Below are positions 48,462-57,713 of a stretch of 64,000 bases of DNA, piece by piece. Under the pieces are notes generated by a model. That model was not told the origin of the DNA and ran no database searches. It saw nothing but the letters and a program-made list of their open reading frames with translations. The first letter of the stretch is position 1; the number at the start of each line of letters is the position of its first letter. Location of the stretch: positions 1 through 64,000 of the forward strand of contig SUZG01000004.1 in the NCBI GenBank assembly GCA_015060015.1, in the 5' to 3' direction. The position numbers and the translations under genes are program-made. Origin of the DNA: Rikenellaceae bacterium (GTDB lineage Bacteria > Bacteroidota > Bacteroidia > Bacteroidales > Rikenellaceae).

Positions 48462-50002
48462 TATTCTGATTTTTTCGCTTTTCTGAACTTGATGCTACCT
48501 ATCTTCTTCCAGATGCCCCACGATGTGATGCGACTCTTTATTGGCAGCCAAATGATGTTAAATCTCTCCTTGAAGGCGATATAGCGGTTGTAATACCAGT
48601 CGGTGTCGAGCAACGACGAGTCGTTTGTTGCCTTTATGAGCAGATATACCGCTATGGGCGTCAGTACAAACGACGATAGCCACATACCCGTAAATGAACT
48701 CCACAAGCCCTCCTCGGCAGCCTTCTTGCCGTTAAGACTGATGATATAGTAGAATACGAAGAATGCGACCGATATGACAATAGGCGTACCAAGTCCACCC
48801 TTTCGGATAATCGCACCGAGAGGTGCTCCGATAAGGAAGAAGATAAATACCGATACGGGCAATGCGAGCTTGTTGTGCCAGTCGTTTTTACTACGATACA
48901 GCTGTGTGAGGGCTATCTTTGCCGACGACTCGTCAAAAGTCAGCGAGTTACGCGAGTTGATAGCCGAAGAACGTGCCGATGTCCATATCTGGTGGCGTTT
49001 GCGGACGTCCAGCTTGCTCAATGAATCAAGCATATCGGCGTTGCGGAAATCCGATTTGTCAATCTTCAATGAGTCGGGAAGTTGCAATACCTGAATATCC
49101 TTTGTGAAGATGTTGTCCTTCATCAGCGGCTCATACGACTTCGATGACGCCTCCGTTACACGCAGGTCAAGCGAGTCGATAGCGTGCTGTAACTCAACAA
49201 TATTCTTGGTCTGCGAGCCATTGAACATATCGCTGTTGTCGGTATTCTCGAAGTTGAAACCCTCCATAGGAATTTTCGCCTCCTGCACCTTGAAACTATC
49301 GTGTCGCAGCGAACTCTTGGTGTACCAGTTTGAGTTGCGTGCGTATTGATAGTTTTCGCCATTGTAGAGAGTTATGAGCAGGAACTTCTTGTCGTCACTC
49401 AATCTGATATAGCCCGACTCGGCAACGGTTGTCGTCATATTTCCTCCTGCCGAAGAGTTGTCGTATATGAGTACATTTGTCAGGAGGTTCGTAACAGGAT
49501 CCTGATGCTCGGCACGAATACTGATATCTTCGTCAATGCCGTTGAAGAACAGACCGTCGTGCAACTTCAATACCTGCTTCTGGTTGTTGATATTGTAGAG
49601 GATACTGTTCATCTTCTTGTTGGCATAGGGAACAAGGTTGTTCACCACAAAGAAACTGCCGATAGAGAGAAAAAAGACCAATATGATAAGTGGCTTGAGT
49701 ATGCGGAAAAGCGACATTCCCGCCGACTTCATCGCCAGCAGCTCGTAGTTCTCGCCAAGATTACCCAGTGTCATAATACCTGCAAAAAGCATCGCCAATG
49801 GCAGGCCCATGGGGATAAGGTTGATGGTGGCATAGAACAGAAGCTCTATAATCACATCCGCACCAAGTCCCTTGCCTGTCAATTCGTCGATATATCGCCA
49901 CAGAAAGTTCATCATCAGGACGAACGTAACGATACAGAACGTCAAAATCAACGGGCCTAAATATGACTTTATGACTAATCTATGTATGGTCTTAATTCGC
50001 AT
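48461..50002 (-). CDS. LptF/LptG-family lipopolysaccharide transport permease
   Basis: This 513-residue inner-membrane protein has N-terminal membrane segments (about 12-110) including SYLGPLILTFCIVTFVLMMN and a Lpt-type LNLIPMGLPLAMLFAGIM-like stretch (here INLIPMGLPLAMLFAGIM). A large periplasmic domain follows (about 120-370), then three C-terminal helices (about 375-470). In LPS export it would dimerise or pair with a second permease and work with LptB and LptC. The start is ATG 50002 (MRIKTIHRL); a longer frame overlaps the znuB-like gene and gives an implausible N-terminus. It is 5 bp downstream of that gene. Confidence 0.92.
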   Translation of the reverse strand: MRIKTIHRLVIKSYLGPLILTFCIVTFVLMMNFLWRYIDELTGKGLGADVIIELLFYATINLIPMGLPLAMLFAGIMTLGNLGENYELLAMKSAGMSLFRILKPLIILVFFLSIGSFFVVNNLVPYANKKMNSILYNINNQKQVLKLHDGLFFNGIDEDISIRAEHQDPVTNLLTNVLIYDNSSAGGNMTTTVAESGYIRLSDDKKFLLITLYNGENYQYARNSNWYTKSSLRHDSFKVQEAKIPMEGFNFENTDNSDMFNGSQTKNIVELQHAIDSLDLRVTEASSKSYEPLMKDNIFTKDIQVLQLPDSLKIDKSDFRNADMLDSLSKLDVRKRHQIWTSARSSAINSRNSLTFDESSAKIALTQLYRSKNDWHNKLALPVSVFIFFLIGAPLGAIIRKGGLGTPIVISVAFFVFYYIISLNGKKAAEEGLWSSFTGMWLSSFVLTPIAVYLLIKATNDSSLLDTDWYYNRYIAFKERFNIIWLPIKSRITSWGIWKKIGSIKFRKAKKSE

Positions 50003-50007
50003 TTGTC

Positions 50008-50826
50008 TTATTTTTTGCTTCGCAAAGATAATATTTTTACCGCAATCAACATCAATACAAGCGTAAATATTATGCTGGCTCCTGACGGGATTTCCCAATA
50101 ATAGCTCACAACGAGGCCTGTGATGGCTCCTGTGACGGCTATCACCACTGCCCATAAGGTTATCTTTGCGTATGATTTTGTGAATGAATTGGCCGTAACG
50201 GCAGGAATGGTGAACAGTGACAGCAGCAGGACGATGCCCATAATGCGAATGGCCATAACGATTGTGATAGCAACGACAATCGAGATAATGTACGATGCGA
50301 TGCGGGTGTTTATACCCTGGCTTGCTGCAAAATTGCGGTCAAAAGCCATATACATAATGGGTCGCCACCAGATGATAGCTCCTGTAACGCACAGGGCTGT
50401 TGTGATGCAGAGCATCATGACGTCAGTTGTCGAAACGGAGATGATGCTGCCGAACATATAACTTGCCAAATCGCCCGACATATATCCCGGCGTGAGGCTC
50501 ATAAAGAGGGCTCCCGTCGCCATTCCCACCGACCAGATGATGCCGATAGCCGAGTCCTCGCGTATCTTGCCTTTGTCGGAGGCCCACTCAATGCCTACGG
50601 CCGACAAAATGGCGAATAGTAAAGCTCCGACTATTGGGTTGATGCCCAGATAGAAAGCGACACCCAAACCTCCGAATGATGAGTGTGTGATACCTCCGCA
50701 CAGAAAGACCATACGTCGTGAAACGATGTATGTTCCCACAATGCCGCACAATATGCCACAGAGTATGGCGGCAATGAGTGCGTTTGAGAGATAGGAGTAA
50801 CGTAATATGTCGGCAATAAATTCCAT
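50008..50826 (-). CDS. znuB: Metal ABC transporter permease (ZnuB-like)
   Basis: This 272-residue protein is an ABC-3 family permease with about eight membrane helices. Typical motifs include ALIAAILCGILCGIVGTYIV near the N-terminus, MVFLCGGITHSSFGGLGVAF (about 38-57) and GIVLLLSLFTIPAVTA (the ABC-contacting region, about 193-208). It probably completes the zinc transporter whose binding protein and ATPase are at 1157-2880, although it is encoded 48 kb away next to an Lpt permease. No ABC ATPase or binding protein is adjacent here. Confidence 0.9.
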   Translation of the reverse strand: MEFIADILRYSYLSNALIAAILCGILCGIVGTYIVSRRMVFLCGGITHSSFGGLGVAFYLGINPIVGALLFAILSAVGIEWASDKGKIREDSAIGIIWSVGMATGALFMSLTPGYMSGDLASYMFGSIISVSTTDVMMLCITTALCVTGAIIWWRPIMYMAFDRNFAASQGINTRIASYIISIVVAITIVMAIRIMGIVLLLSLFTIPAVTANSFTKSYAKITLWAVVIAVTGAITGLVVSYYWEIPSGASIIFTLVLMLIAVKILSLRSKK

Positions 50827-50926
50827 TTATTGGGTAAAAACTCTGAAAATGTAGTGCAAAAATATCTAATTTATCGGATTGAGTCAAAACTTTTTCACTA
50901 TTTGAGCAAGATTTTATAATTTCGCA

Positions 50927-52243
50927 ATGAATTTTGATACTTTTGAGATGAAACAGAGAGTAAGTTTTCATACGCTGGGCTGCAAACTCAACTTTTCGGA
51001 GAGCTCCACTATCGCCCGCCAGTTTGAGGAGGGAGGCTTCGTTCGTGTGGGGGTCAATGAGGAGAGTGATATATGCGTCATTAATAGCTGCTCGGTAACC
51101 GAGCACGCCGATAAGAAGTGCCGTAATCTGATACGCAAATTACATCGCCGTAATCCGCAGGCGATAATAGCGGTTACGGGGTGTTACGCACAGCTTAAAC
51201 CACACGATATAGCCGCAATTGATGGCGTTGATATTGTATTGAGCAATAACGATAAAGGCGATTTATATAAAGCAGTGGTAGATATAGCGATGAAGGGCCG
51301 GAAATGTGTCACTTCGTGCGACTGCGAAGAGATAACCCGCTTCTTTGCGGCCTTCTCCTCTGCCGACAGGTCGCGTTCGTTTTTGAAGGTGCAGGACGGA
51401 TGCGATTATAAGTGTGCCTACTGCACTATTCATTATGCCCGCGGTGCGAGTCGCAATATGCCCATAGCCGACTTGGTCAAGGAGGCCGAAACGGTTGCAG
51501 CTCTTGGCTTGAAGGAGATTGTCATAACGGGAATCAATACGGGCGACTTTGGTCGTACTACGGGTGAGAGGTTTGTCGATTTGCTGCGTGCATTGAACGA
51601 TGTTGATGGTATAGAACGCTATCGCATATCGTCAATCGAGCCAAACCTTATAACTGACGAAGTGATAGAGTTTTGTGCCTCTTCACCCAAGTTTCAGCAC
51701 CACTTTCATATCCCCTTGCAAAGTGGTTCGGATAAGATTCTCGGCCTGATGCGTCGTCGTTATACATCGGCAAAGTTTGCCGACAGAATCAACAAAGTAA
51801 GAGAACTTATGCCCGACTCGTTTATCGGTATTGATGTTATTACGGGTTTCCCGGGCGAGACAGAGGAGGATTTTCAGGCGACTTACGACCTGCTGGCCGG
51901 TTTGAAGCCGTCGTTCCTGCATATATTCCCATTCTCGGAACGCCCCGGCACGCCGGCTGTCGATATGCCCGATAAAGTGCCGGCACGCATCTCTACACAG
52001 CGTGTGGAACGATTGGAGGAGTTGTGTCGTCAGCTGCATCACGATTTTTGCAGCTCAATGGTCGGCTGCGAGGCGGAGGTGTTGTGGGAGAGTACAATGA
52101 AGGGCGGAATGATGTTGGGATATACGGGTAACTATGTGCGTGTAAAGATGCCCTACCGTCGCGATTTGATTAACAAAATATGTCGTGTTCGCCTTGTTGC
52201 AATAGAGCCTAATGGCGATGTGTGTGCTGAAATTGCGGAATAA
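50927..52243 (+). CDS. mtaB: tRNA t6A37 methylthiotransferase MtaB
   Basis: This 438-residue radical SAM methylthiotransferase converts t6A to ms2t6A in tRNA. The UPF0004 domain carries three Cys in GCKLNFSES, INSCSVTEHAD and VTGCYAQL (about residues 16, 51 and 84). The radical SAM cluster is CDYKCAYCTIHYARG (CxxxCxxC, about 153-160). The TRAM domain is C-terminal (about 370-435). The N-terminal RVSFHTLGCKLN is typical of MtaB rather than MiaB. It diverges from the znuB-like gene. Confidence 0.95.
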   Translation: MNFDTFEMKQRVSFHTLGCKLNFSESSTIARQFEEGGFVRVGVNEESDICVINSCSVTEHADKKCRNLIRKLHRRNPQAIIAVTGCYAQLKPHDIAAIDGVDIVLSNNDKGDLYKAVVDIAMKGRKCVTSCDCEEITRFFAAFSSADRSRSFLKVQDGCDYKCAYCTIHYARGASRNMPIADLVKEAETVAALGLKEIVITGINTGDFGRTTGERFVDLLRALNDVDGIERYRISSIEPNLITDEVIEFCASSPKFQHHFHIPLQSGSDKILGLMRRRYTSAKFADRINKVRELMPDSFIGIDVITGFPGETEEDFQATYDLLAGLKPSFLHIFPFSERPGTPAVDMPDKVPARISTQRVERLEELCRQLHHDFCSSMVGCEAEVLWESTMKGGMMLGYTGNYVRVKMPYRRDLINKICRVRLVAIEPNGDVCAEIAE

Positions 52244-52288
52244 TACTTTTTTCCAAAGGAAAAAGAGCAGATATTACGATTAATTTTC

Positions 52289-52296
52289 TATATTTG
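52289..52296 (+). promoter_or_regulatory. Candidate -7 box of the sensor-trkH gene group
   Basis: TATATTTG matches TAnnTTTG and is 26 bp before the ATG at 52323. No TTG is at the standard -33 distance. Confidence 0.45.
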
Positions 52297-52322
52297 CATA
52301 ATTGGTATTAATGCATTTGATT

Positions 52323-53129
52323 ATGACAGGTATTCGTAAGAGAGTAACGATAGGTTTTTTGAGTATTGTAGTACTACTCTTCTTTTCGGGTTTGGTTTCA
52401 CTCTATGAGTTGAATCATATGAGTACCGATATTGAGTCGATTTTGGCGAGCAATAAGCGTAGTATCGAGTTGTCGGAGACAATGCTTGATGCTATTCGTG
52501 CAAATGACAGGGCTGTGGTTAATTATGCCATTCTGCGTGATACTATCTATGCCGATTCGTGCAGGGTTACGGCGGAGGCTTTTCGTGCCAAGATAGCACA
52601 GGCCCGTGGGGAGTCGAATAAGTCGGCTGCCTCGTTGTTTGATTCATTGGATAGCTATGCTGCCAATATGGATGAGGCTGTCGAGCAGTTGCTCATGAGC
52701 CGCACCGTAGAGCACCAAATAGAGCTTGCTATGGCAGATACGCTTGGCCTTTATACTTCGTTTGATGGCCGCCAATGGTATGATAAAACCTACTTGCCGG
52801 CCTATAATACGACGAGTAACTCTATTATGCGTGTGATGTCGGATGCCCAGACTTCATTAACTCCGCGAGCTGAGAGGTTGAGTCGCAATGCGTATCGTGC
52901 TGTAACTCCCGTATTTATCTCTCTGGTGGTGATGATTGCCATTCTGCTGATGTTCTATTACTTCATTGTCGTGGCTGTGATTAAGCCTATCTTGGAGATG
53001 AATAGTAGTCTTGGCGATTCGATACGTTACAAAATACCATTTGGTATCAAGGCCGAATGTCGTGATGAGATGAAAGAGCTGCAAGAGAAGATAGAGTCGG
53101 TGATGAATAATCCGAAGAGTCAGAAATAG
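52323..53129 (+). CDS. Chemoreceptor-like sensor protein without output domain
   Basis: This 268-residue protein has an N-terminal membrane helix (about 7-27), a helical periplasmic domain of about 160 residues resembling the four-helix-bundle sensor of chemoreceptors (4HB_MCP), a second helix (about 198-222) and a short HAMP-like cytoplasmic stub (VIKPILEMNSSL to the end). There is no methyl-accepting, kinase or cyclase domain. ATG 52323 is preferred because the first membrane helix then starts at a normal position; an in-frame TTG at 52302 lies next to the -7 box. trkH follows 19 bp downstream. Confidence 0.8.
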   Translation: MTGIRKRVTIGFLSIVVLLFFSGLVSLYELNHMSTDIESILASNKRSIELSETMLDAIRANDRAVVNYAILRDTIYADSCRVTAEAFRAKIAQARGESNKSAASLFDSLDSYAANMDEAVEQLLMSRTVEHQIELAMADTLGLYTSFDGRQWYDKTYLPAYNTTSNSIMRVMSDAQTSLTPRAERLSRNAYRAVTPVFISLVVMIAILLMFYYFIVVAVIKPILEMNSSLGDSIRYKIPFGIKAECRDEMKELQEKIESVMNNPKSQK

Positions 53130-53148
53130 CCTCTAAAACATTTGTGCT

Positions 53149-54600
53149 ATGGATTTGCGATTTGGCGTAGTAATCAGATATATAGGCTTTGTGCAGTTGG
53201 TGCTGGCGGCATTTATGTTGCTCTCGGCAGGCATAGCCTACGTGAGTGATATGGATACGTCATACTCTCCGTTGGTGATGTCCTCGCTGCTTACGCTGCT
53301 GCTTGGCTGCTTCCCTCTGATATTCGTTCCACCGACGAACAACATCTCACAGAAGGAGGGTTACTGCATTGTGGTAGGTGCGTGGGTCATCTCCTCAATC
53401 GTCGGAATGTTCCCCTATTTGATGTGGGGAGGCGAATTCTCTGTTATCAACGCCTGGTTTGAGAGTGTGTCGGGCTTCACTACTACGGGTGCGTCTATAT
53501 TGAACGATATCGAGGCACTGCCTCGTGGCTTGCAATTCTGGCGTATGTCCACCTGCTGGATAGGAGGTGTGGGCGTGATTATGTTTGCACTTGTGATATT
53601 ACCCTCTATCGGAAAGAGCAAGATGATACTCTCGAATGTGGAGATATCATCGTTGGCGAAGGATAACTTCAACTATCGCACGCAGACCATCGTTCGCATT
53701 ATCCTCTCAATATTCGTTGGTCTTACAGTTGTAACCACTGTGGCTTTGAAACTGAGTGGTATGTGCTGGTTTGATGCTGTGTGCCACGCTATGTCGGCTA
53801 CGTCAACGTGTGGATTCGGTACCAAGAATACGAGCATTGCATTCTTTGATTCTCAACTCATAGAGATTGTCTTGATGACGACGATGACAATCTCGGGTAT
53901 TCACTATGGCCTTATATATGCGACTTTGAGTAACAAACCGAATAATATATTCCGTTCGGAGGTTACTCGCTTCTACTTATGGTTTATAATCGTGTCGGCG
54001 GTGCTTGTGGCGATAAGCCTTTGGGGAGCAGATATATATTCTAATATATTTGAATCGTTGCGTTATGCTCTGTTCCATGTTGTGTCGCTTATCACCACTA
54101 CGGGCTTTGCTACGGCTGATTGCAATACGTGGACTTCGTTTGCTATTCTGATTTTGATCTTCTGCTCGTTGGTGTGTGCCTGTGCAGGCTCTACGTCGGG
54201 TGGCTTGAAGATAGACCGACTGTTGTTGGCTATAAAGATGATACGCAATCGTTTGCGTCGTCAGCAACACCCCGCAGTCATCTTCCGTACGAAGATTGAC
54301 GGCATACCACAGGATAAGGATATGCTCAATACCGTGATGGTCTATACCGTGGCGTTTATGATGATGATTCTCTTGGGTACGTTTGTCAATACGCTTCTTG
54401 GAGCCGATATGATGACCGGTTTTTCGTCGGCTGTGGCTTGTTCGAGTAATGTAGGCCCAGGTTTTGGTGAAGTGGGCACAATGGATAATTACTCGGCTAT
54501 GCCCTCTGTGATGAAATTGAATTTGACGTTCCTGATGTTGTTGGGTCGTTTGGAGATATTCGGATTGATACAACTCTTCTTTATAAGATGGTGGCGATGA
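53149..54600 (+). CDS. trkH: Trk-type potassium uptake permease TrkH
   Basis: This 483-residue membrane protein is the K+-translocating subunit of the Trk/Ktr superfamily. Selectivity-filter loops are visible as SGFTTTGASILND (about 112), ATSTCGFGTKN (about 223), TTTGFATADCN (about 320) and SSNVGPGFGEVG (about 435), each with the key Gly. It needs a TrkA-like regulatory subunit, not found in this window. The stop overlaps the start of the following SPOR-like gene (ATGA), indicating translational coupling. Confidence 0.95.
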   Translation: MDLRFGVVIRYIGFVQLVLAAFMLLSAGIAYVSDMDTSYSPLVMSSLLTLLLGCFPLIFVPPTNNISQKEGYCIVVGAWVISSIVGMFPYLMWGGEFSVINAWFESVSGFTTTGASILNDIEALPRGLQFWRMSTCWIGGVGVIMFALVILPSIGKSKMILSNVEISSLAKDNFNYRTQTIVRIILSIFVGLTVVTTVALKLSGMCWFDAVCHAMSATSTCGFGTKNTSIAFFDSQLIEIVLMTTMTISGIHYGLIYATLSNKPNNIFRSEVTRFYLWFIIVSAVLVAISLWGADIYSNIFESLRYALFHVVSLITTTGFATADCNTWTSFAILILIFCSLVCACAGSTSGGLKIDRLLLAIKMIRNRLRRQQHPAVIFRTKIDGIPQDKDMLNTVMVYTVAFMMMILLGTFVNTLLGADMMTGFSSAVACSSNVGPGFGEVGTMDNYSAMPSVMKLNLTFLMLLGRLEIFGLIQLFFIRWWR

Positions 54601-56126
54601 TGAGATATTGCAGAATAACAATACTAATCACCCTTTTGATGTGCTGTGCTGCAAATAAATCGGTGGCACAGGAGGTCGTGGTGCGTGTGCCTGAATTGGC
54701 CGATAATAAGGAGTATATGCAGCTCTTGCAGCAGGATGTACGTTTGACCTATCGTGCAGACTCTCTGATGAATGTTATGAGTGGCCTGCGACAGGATATG
54801 CGTGTGTTGGCCGATAAGCGTGATGCAGACTCGCGGGAGTCTATCGGCAAGCTTTCGGAGCAGTTGTCGGAGGTTGAGGCTACGATGATCGCACTGCGTC
54901 AGGATAAGATAAAGCTGGTTGATAAAATCAACTCAATTGAGCAGGAGTTTGTTCTCTCGTCGGTGCTGACAGAGGCTTCGTTGCCGGCACAATCAACGGG
55001 CTCGATTTTCAATAACGCCTATTTTCGCGAAAATATTCTTGCCGAGGATTACGATCTGCTGATGAAGGCACACAAGCAGGAGGCGGAGGCTAAATCGTTT
55101 GTGGTGCAATATGTCGCCAACTATAACGAGATAAAGGCTTTGTACGATGAGTATGTAAAGGCCTCCTTGGAGTCGGATGCCGAGAGGTTGTATGCCTCGA
55201 TATCGGAGAAGATTGACGAAAATATGGTTATCGAGAAGCGTCTTGCAAGAGTGTGGACCGAGATTTTTGACCAGAAGACCTATGTCTATTCCTACTTTCT
55301 GGAGAAGGAGGGTCGCTATGATGTGCTGGACCTGACCGAGAATATGACCTCGGAGGCTCGTCAGCAGCAGGCTATGCTGGCGGAGAACTGCGTGTCGGAG
55401 GTGCTGGCCGATTATTGCTTGCAGAAACCCGTAGTTATCAATTACGAGATGTGTGTGGCTCGTCTGCTCAACCTGCCCCACTCTATTGACTCGTTGGCGA
55501 GTGAGGCTCGTGCGGTGCGTCAGGTGGAGTATCGCCTGCCTTTGCTTGATATCGACCGCCGTTCATTCGTTGATTATGCACCTATTGAGTTCCGTGCTCG
55601 TACGCCCTATAATTCGTCAAATCCTGTACCGGAGTGTGTGGTCTATGAGTATGGTACGATTTATCGCATCCTGCTCGGAACGTATAAGTTGCCGCAGGCA
55701 ACAACCATATTCCGAGGTGCTGTGCCTCTGTATGTTGAGGAGGGCGAGGATGGCCGATACAGCTACTATGCTGGTGGCTTGCGTACCCGTTCCGAGGCGG
55801 AGGCTGCCGTTGAGATTATGAAGAAGAAGGGTTTTCGTAATCCTCGTATCGTTGAGTGGTGCGACGGTCGCAAGACCAATCTTTCGGAGGAGGGCCTTGT
55901 GGGCGATGTGTCGTACCGCGTTGTAATCAAGGGCGGTCAGCTTGACGATATGATACAGGATATCATTGCCACTATGGCGGCGGGTTGTCAGGTGTCGAAA
56001 CTTACGGAAAATACTTTCGTTGTGGGTATGTTTGACAGCAAGGCTGTGGCACAGCGTCTGGCTAATGCCCTGATGAAGTGTGATGAGAGCCTTGATATTA
56101 AAGTTGTGGAGCTGAAAGGCGAGTAA
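54597..56126 (+). CDS. Exported coiled-coil protein with C-terminal SPOR-like region
   Basis: This 509-residue protein has a signal peptide (about 1-25, ending KSVAQ). A long helical part follows (about 35-120, LRQDMRVLADKRDAD-type heptads), then a helical mid-section. The C-terminal 150 residues contain two repeats resembling SPOR peptidoglycan-binding folds: YRILLGTYKLPQATTIFRG to GLRTRSEAEAAVEIMKKKG, and YRVVIKGGQLDD to FVVGMFDSKAVAQRLANAL. It probably acts in the periplasm at the cell wall. The start ATG 54597 overlaps the trkH stop; ATG 54588 and 54600 are alternatives. Confidence 0.75.
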   Translation: MMRYCRITILITLLMCCAANKSVAQEVVVRVPELADNKEYMQLLQQDVRLTYRADSLMNVMSGLRQDMRVLADKRDADSRESIGKLSEQLSEVEATMIALRQDKIKLVDKINSIEQEFVLSSVLTEASLPAQSTGSIFNNAYFRENILAEDYDLLMKAHKQEAEAKSFVVQYVANYNEIKALYDEYVKASLESDAERLYASISEKIDENMVIEKRLARVWTEIFDQKTYVYSYFLEKEGRYDVLDLTENMTSEARQQQAMLAENCVSEVLADYCLQKPVVINYEMCVARLLNLPHSIDSLASEARAVRQVEYRLPLLDIDRRSFVDYAPIEFRARTPYNSSNPVPECVVYEYGTIYRILLGTYKLPQATTIFRGAVPLYVEEGEDGRYSYYAGGLRTRSEAEAAVEIMKKKGFRNPRIVEWCDGRKTNLSEEGLVGDVSYRVVIKGGQLDDMIQDIIATMAAGCQVSKLTENTFVVGMFDSKAVAQRLANALMKCDESLDIKVVELKGE

Positions 56127-56182
56127 GTGATGCTCTATATATGTATAAATGTATTGGTTGATAAACTTAAAAAATATAAGTT

Positions 56183-56650
56183 ATGGGATTGATTATTGTA
56201 CTGCTGATTTTGGGAGCTTTCTTTCTCGTTGCCGAGTTGGTGTTCCTGCCGGGAGTTACTATTGGTGCTATTCTGTCGTTGGTAAGCTATGGCGTCGCAG
56301 TCTATCTTGGCTTTGACCGCTTTGGTTTTGTGGGTGGTATGCTCACGCTTGTTGCGGCTGTTGCTCTGGCTTTGGTTGTGACGGTTTTCTCGTTACGTGC
56401 AAAGACGTGGCAGCGTCTGGCGTTGAAGGATAAGGTCGAGGGTGAGAGCACCGAACGTCCGGAGAACACATTGAAAGCGGGCGATAAGGGCGTTACCCTG
56501 TCACGCCTCTCGCCTATGGGAAAGGTTGAGATTGCAGGCAAGGTCTATGAAGCCAAGTCGGTGGATGTCTATATCGACCAGCGTAGTCGGGTCGAGGTTG
56601 TCGGCTTTGATAACTTTACGGTCATTGTCCGCAAACTTGTAGAGGAGTAA
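56183..56650 (+). CDS. NfeD-family membrane protein
   Basis: This 155-residue protein has three N-terminal hydrophobic segments (about 2-75) and a C-terminal OB-fold-like domain (about 95-153) with GDKGVTLSRLSPMGKVEIAG, the classic NfeD motif, and SRVEVVGFDNFTVIV. NfeD proteins act with SPFH/flotillin proteins in membrane organisation. FloA follows 22 bp downstream, the standard pairing. Confidence 0.93.
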   Translation: MGLIIVLLILGAFFLVAELVFLPGVTIGAILSLVSYGVAVYLGFDRFGFVGGMLTLVAAVALALVVTVFSLRAKTWQRLALKDKVEGESTERPENTLKAGDKGVTLSRLSPMGKVEIAGKVYEAKSVDVYIDQRSRVEVVGFDNFTVIVRKLVEE

Positions 56651-56671
56651 AAAACTTAAAACTTTTGATAT

Positions 56672-57640
56672 ATGATGAATGAGTATTTTATTGTCATTGC
56701 GGGCGTACTGCTCCTCGTGGCGATTTGGGTGTTTTTCTATTTTATCCCCGTTGGATTATGGTTTTCGGCATTGGTGTCGGGTGTGAGAATTAACCTCTTG
56801 CAGCTCTTCCTGATGCGTTGGCGTAGAGTGCCGCCATCAGTTATCGTCTCGTCGATGATTGAGGGTACAAAGGCCGGCCTTACACTGGATGCCAACGAGT
56901 TGGAGGCTCACTATCTGGCAGGTGGTAACGTGACGAATGTAGTACACGCACTGGTGTCGGCACAGAAGGCCAATATCAATCTCGACTTCAAGATGGCTAC
57001 GGCTATCGACCTTGCGGGTCGTGATGTGTTTGAGGCAGTGCAGATGTCGGTAAATCCCAAGGTCATCAATACCCCACCTGTTGCCGCTGTGGCAAAGGAT
57101 GGTATCCAGCTTATTGCCAAGGCCCGTGTTACGGTGCGTGCCAATATTAAGCAGTTGGTAGGTGGTGCCGGTGAGGAGACTGTTCTGGCTCGTGTCGGTG
57201 AGGGTATCGTATCGTCTATCGGCTCGGCTGTGTCACATAAGGTTGTGTTGGAGAATCCCGATTCTATCTCACGCGTAGTGCTTGAGAAGGGCTTGGACGC
57301 AGGTACTGCATTTGAGATTCTTTCGATTGATATTGCCGATATTGATGTAGGTAAGAATATCGGAGCCCAGTTGCAAATGGATCAGGCCGATGCCGACAAG
57401 AATATCGCACAGGCGAAGGCCGAGGAACGCCGTGCTATGGCTGTGGCTTTGGAGCAGGAGAATCGTGCCAAGGCACAGGATGCACGAGCAAAGGTTATTC
57501 TGGCCGAGGCAGAGGTTCCATTGGCTATGGCGGAGGCTTTCCGCAATGGTAATTTGGGTATTATGGACTATTATAAGATGAAGAACATTATGGCCGATAC
57601 CCAGATGCGTGACGCAATCTCAAAGAGTGATAAGAAATAG
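56672..57640 (+). CDS. floA: Flotillin-like protein FloA
   Basis: This 322-residue protein matches the UPF0365/FloA family: an N-terminal membrane-inserted segment (about 5-45), the SPFH-type domain (about 45-230) with [20 protein letters not shown] and [20 protein letters not shown], and a C-terminal Ala/Glu-rich coiled coil (about 235-290). FloA scaffolds functional membrane microdomains. It is encoded with NfeD and follows the trkH group. A terminator is at 57662-57693. Confidence 0.95.
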   Translation: MMNEYFIVIAGVLLLVAIWVFFYFIPVGLWFSALVSGVRINLLQLFLMRWRRVPPSVIVSSMIEGTKAGLTLDANELEAHYLAGGNVTNVVHALVSAQKANINLDFKMATAIDLAGRDVFEAVQMSVNPKVINTPPVAAVAKDGIQLIAKARVTVRANIKQLVGGAGEETVLARVGEGIVSSIGSAVSHKVVLENPDSISRVVLEKGLDAGTAFEILSIDIADIDVGKNIGAQLQMDQADADKNIAQAKAEERRAMAVALEQENRAKAQDARAKVILAEAEVPLAMAEAFRNGNLGIMDYYKMKNIMADTQMRDAISKSDKK

Positions 57641-57661
57641 TTGCGTTGCGATAAAAATAAT

Positions 57662-57693
57662 AAGGGCGTTCTCTTTCGGGAACGCCCTTATTG
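57662..57693. terminator. Terminator between floA and the FISUMP lipoprotein gene
   Basis: AAGGGCGTTC and GAACGCCCTT form a perfect 10-bp stem with an eight-base loop and a T-rich tail, between convergent genes ending at 57640 and 57714. Confidence 0.85.
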
Positions 57694-57713
57694 TTTGTTT
57701 CTATTGTTTTGCC

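Noticed and set aside
50003..50155. 51-residue extension of the LptF/G-type permease
   Set aside because: Overlaps the znuB-like gene and is not hydrophobic; the family N-terminus begins at ATG 50002.
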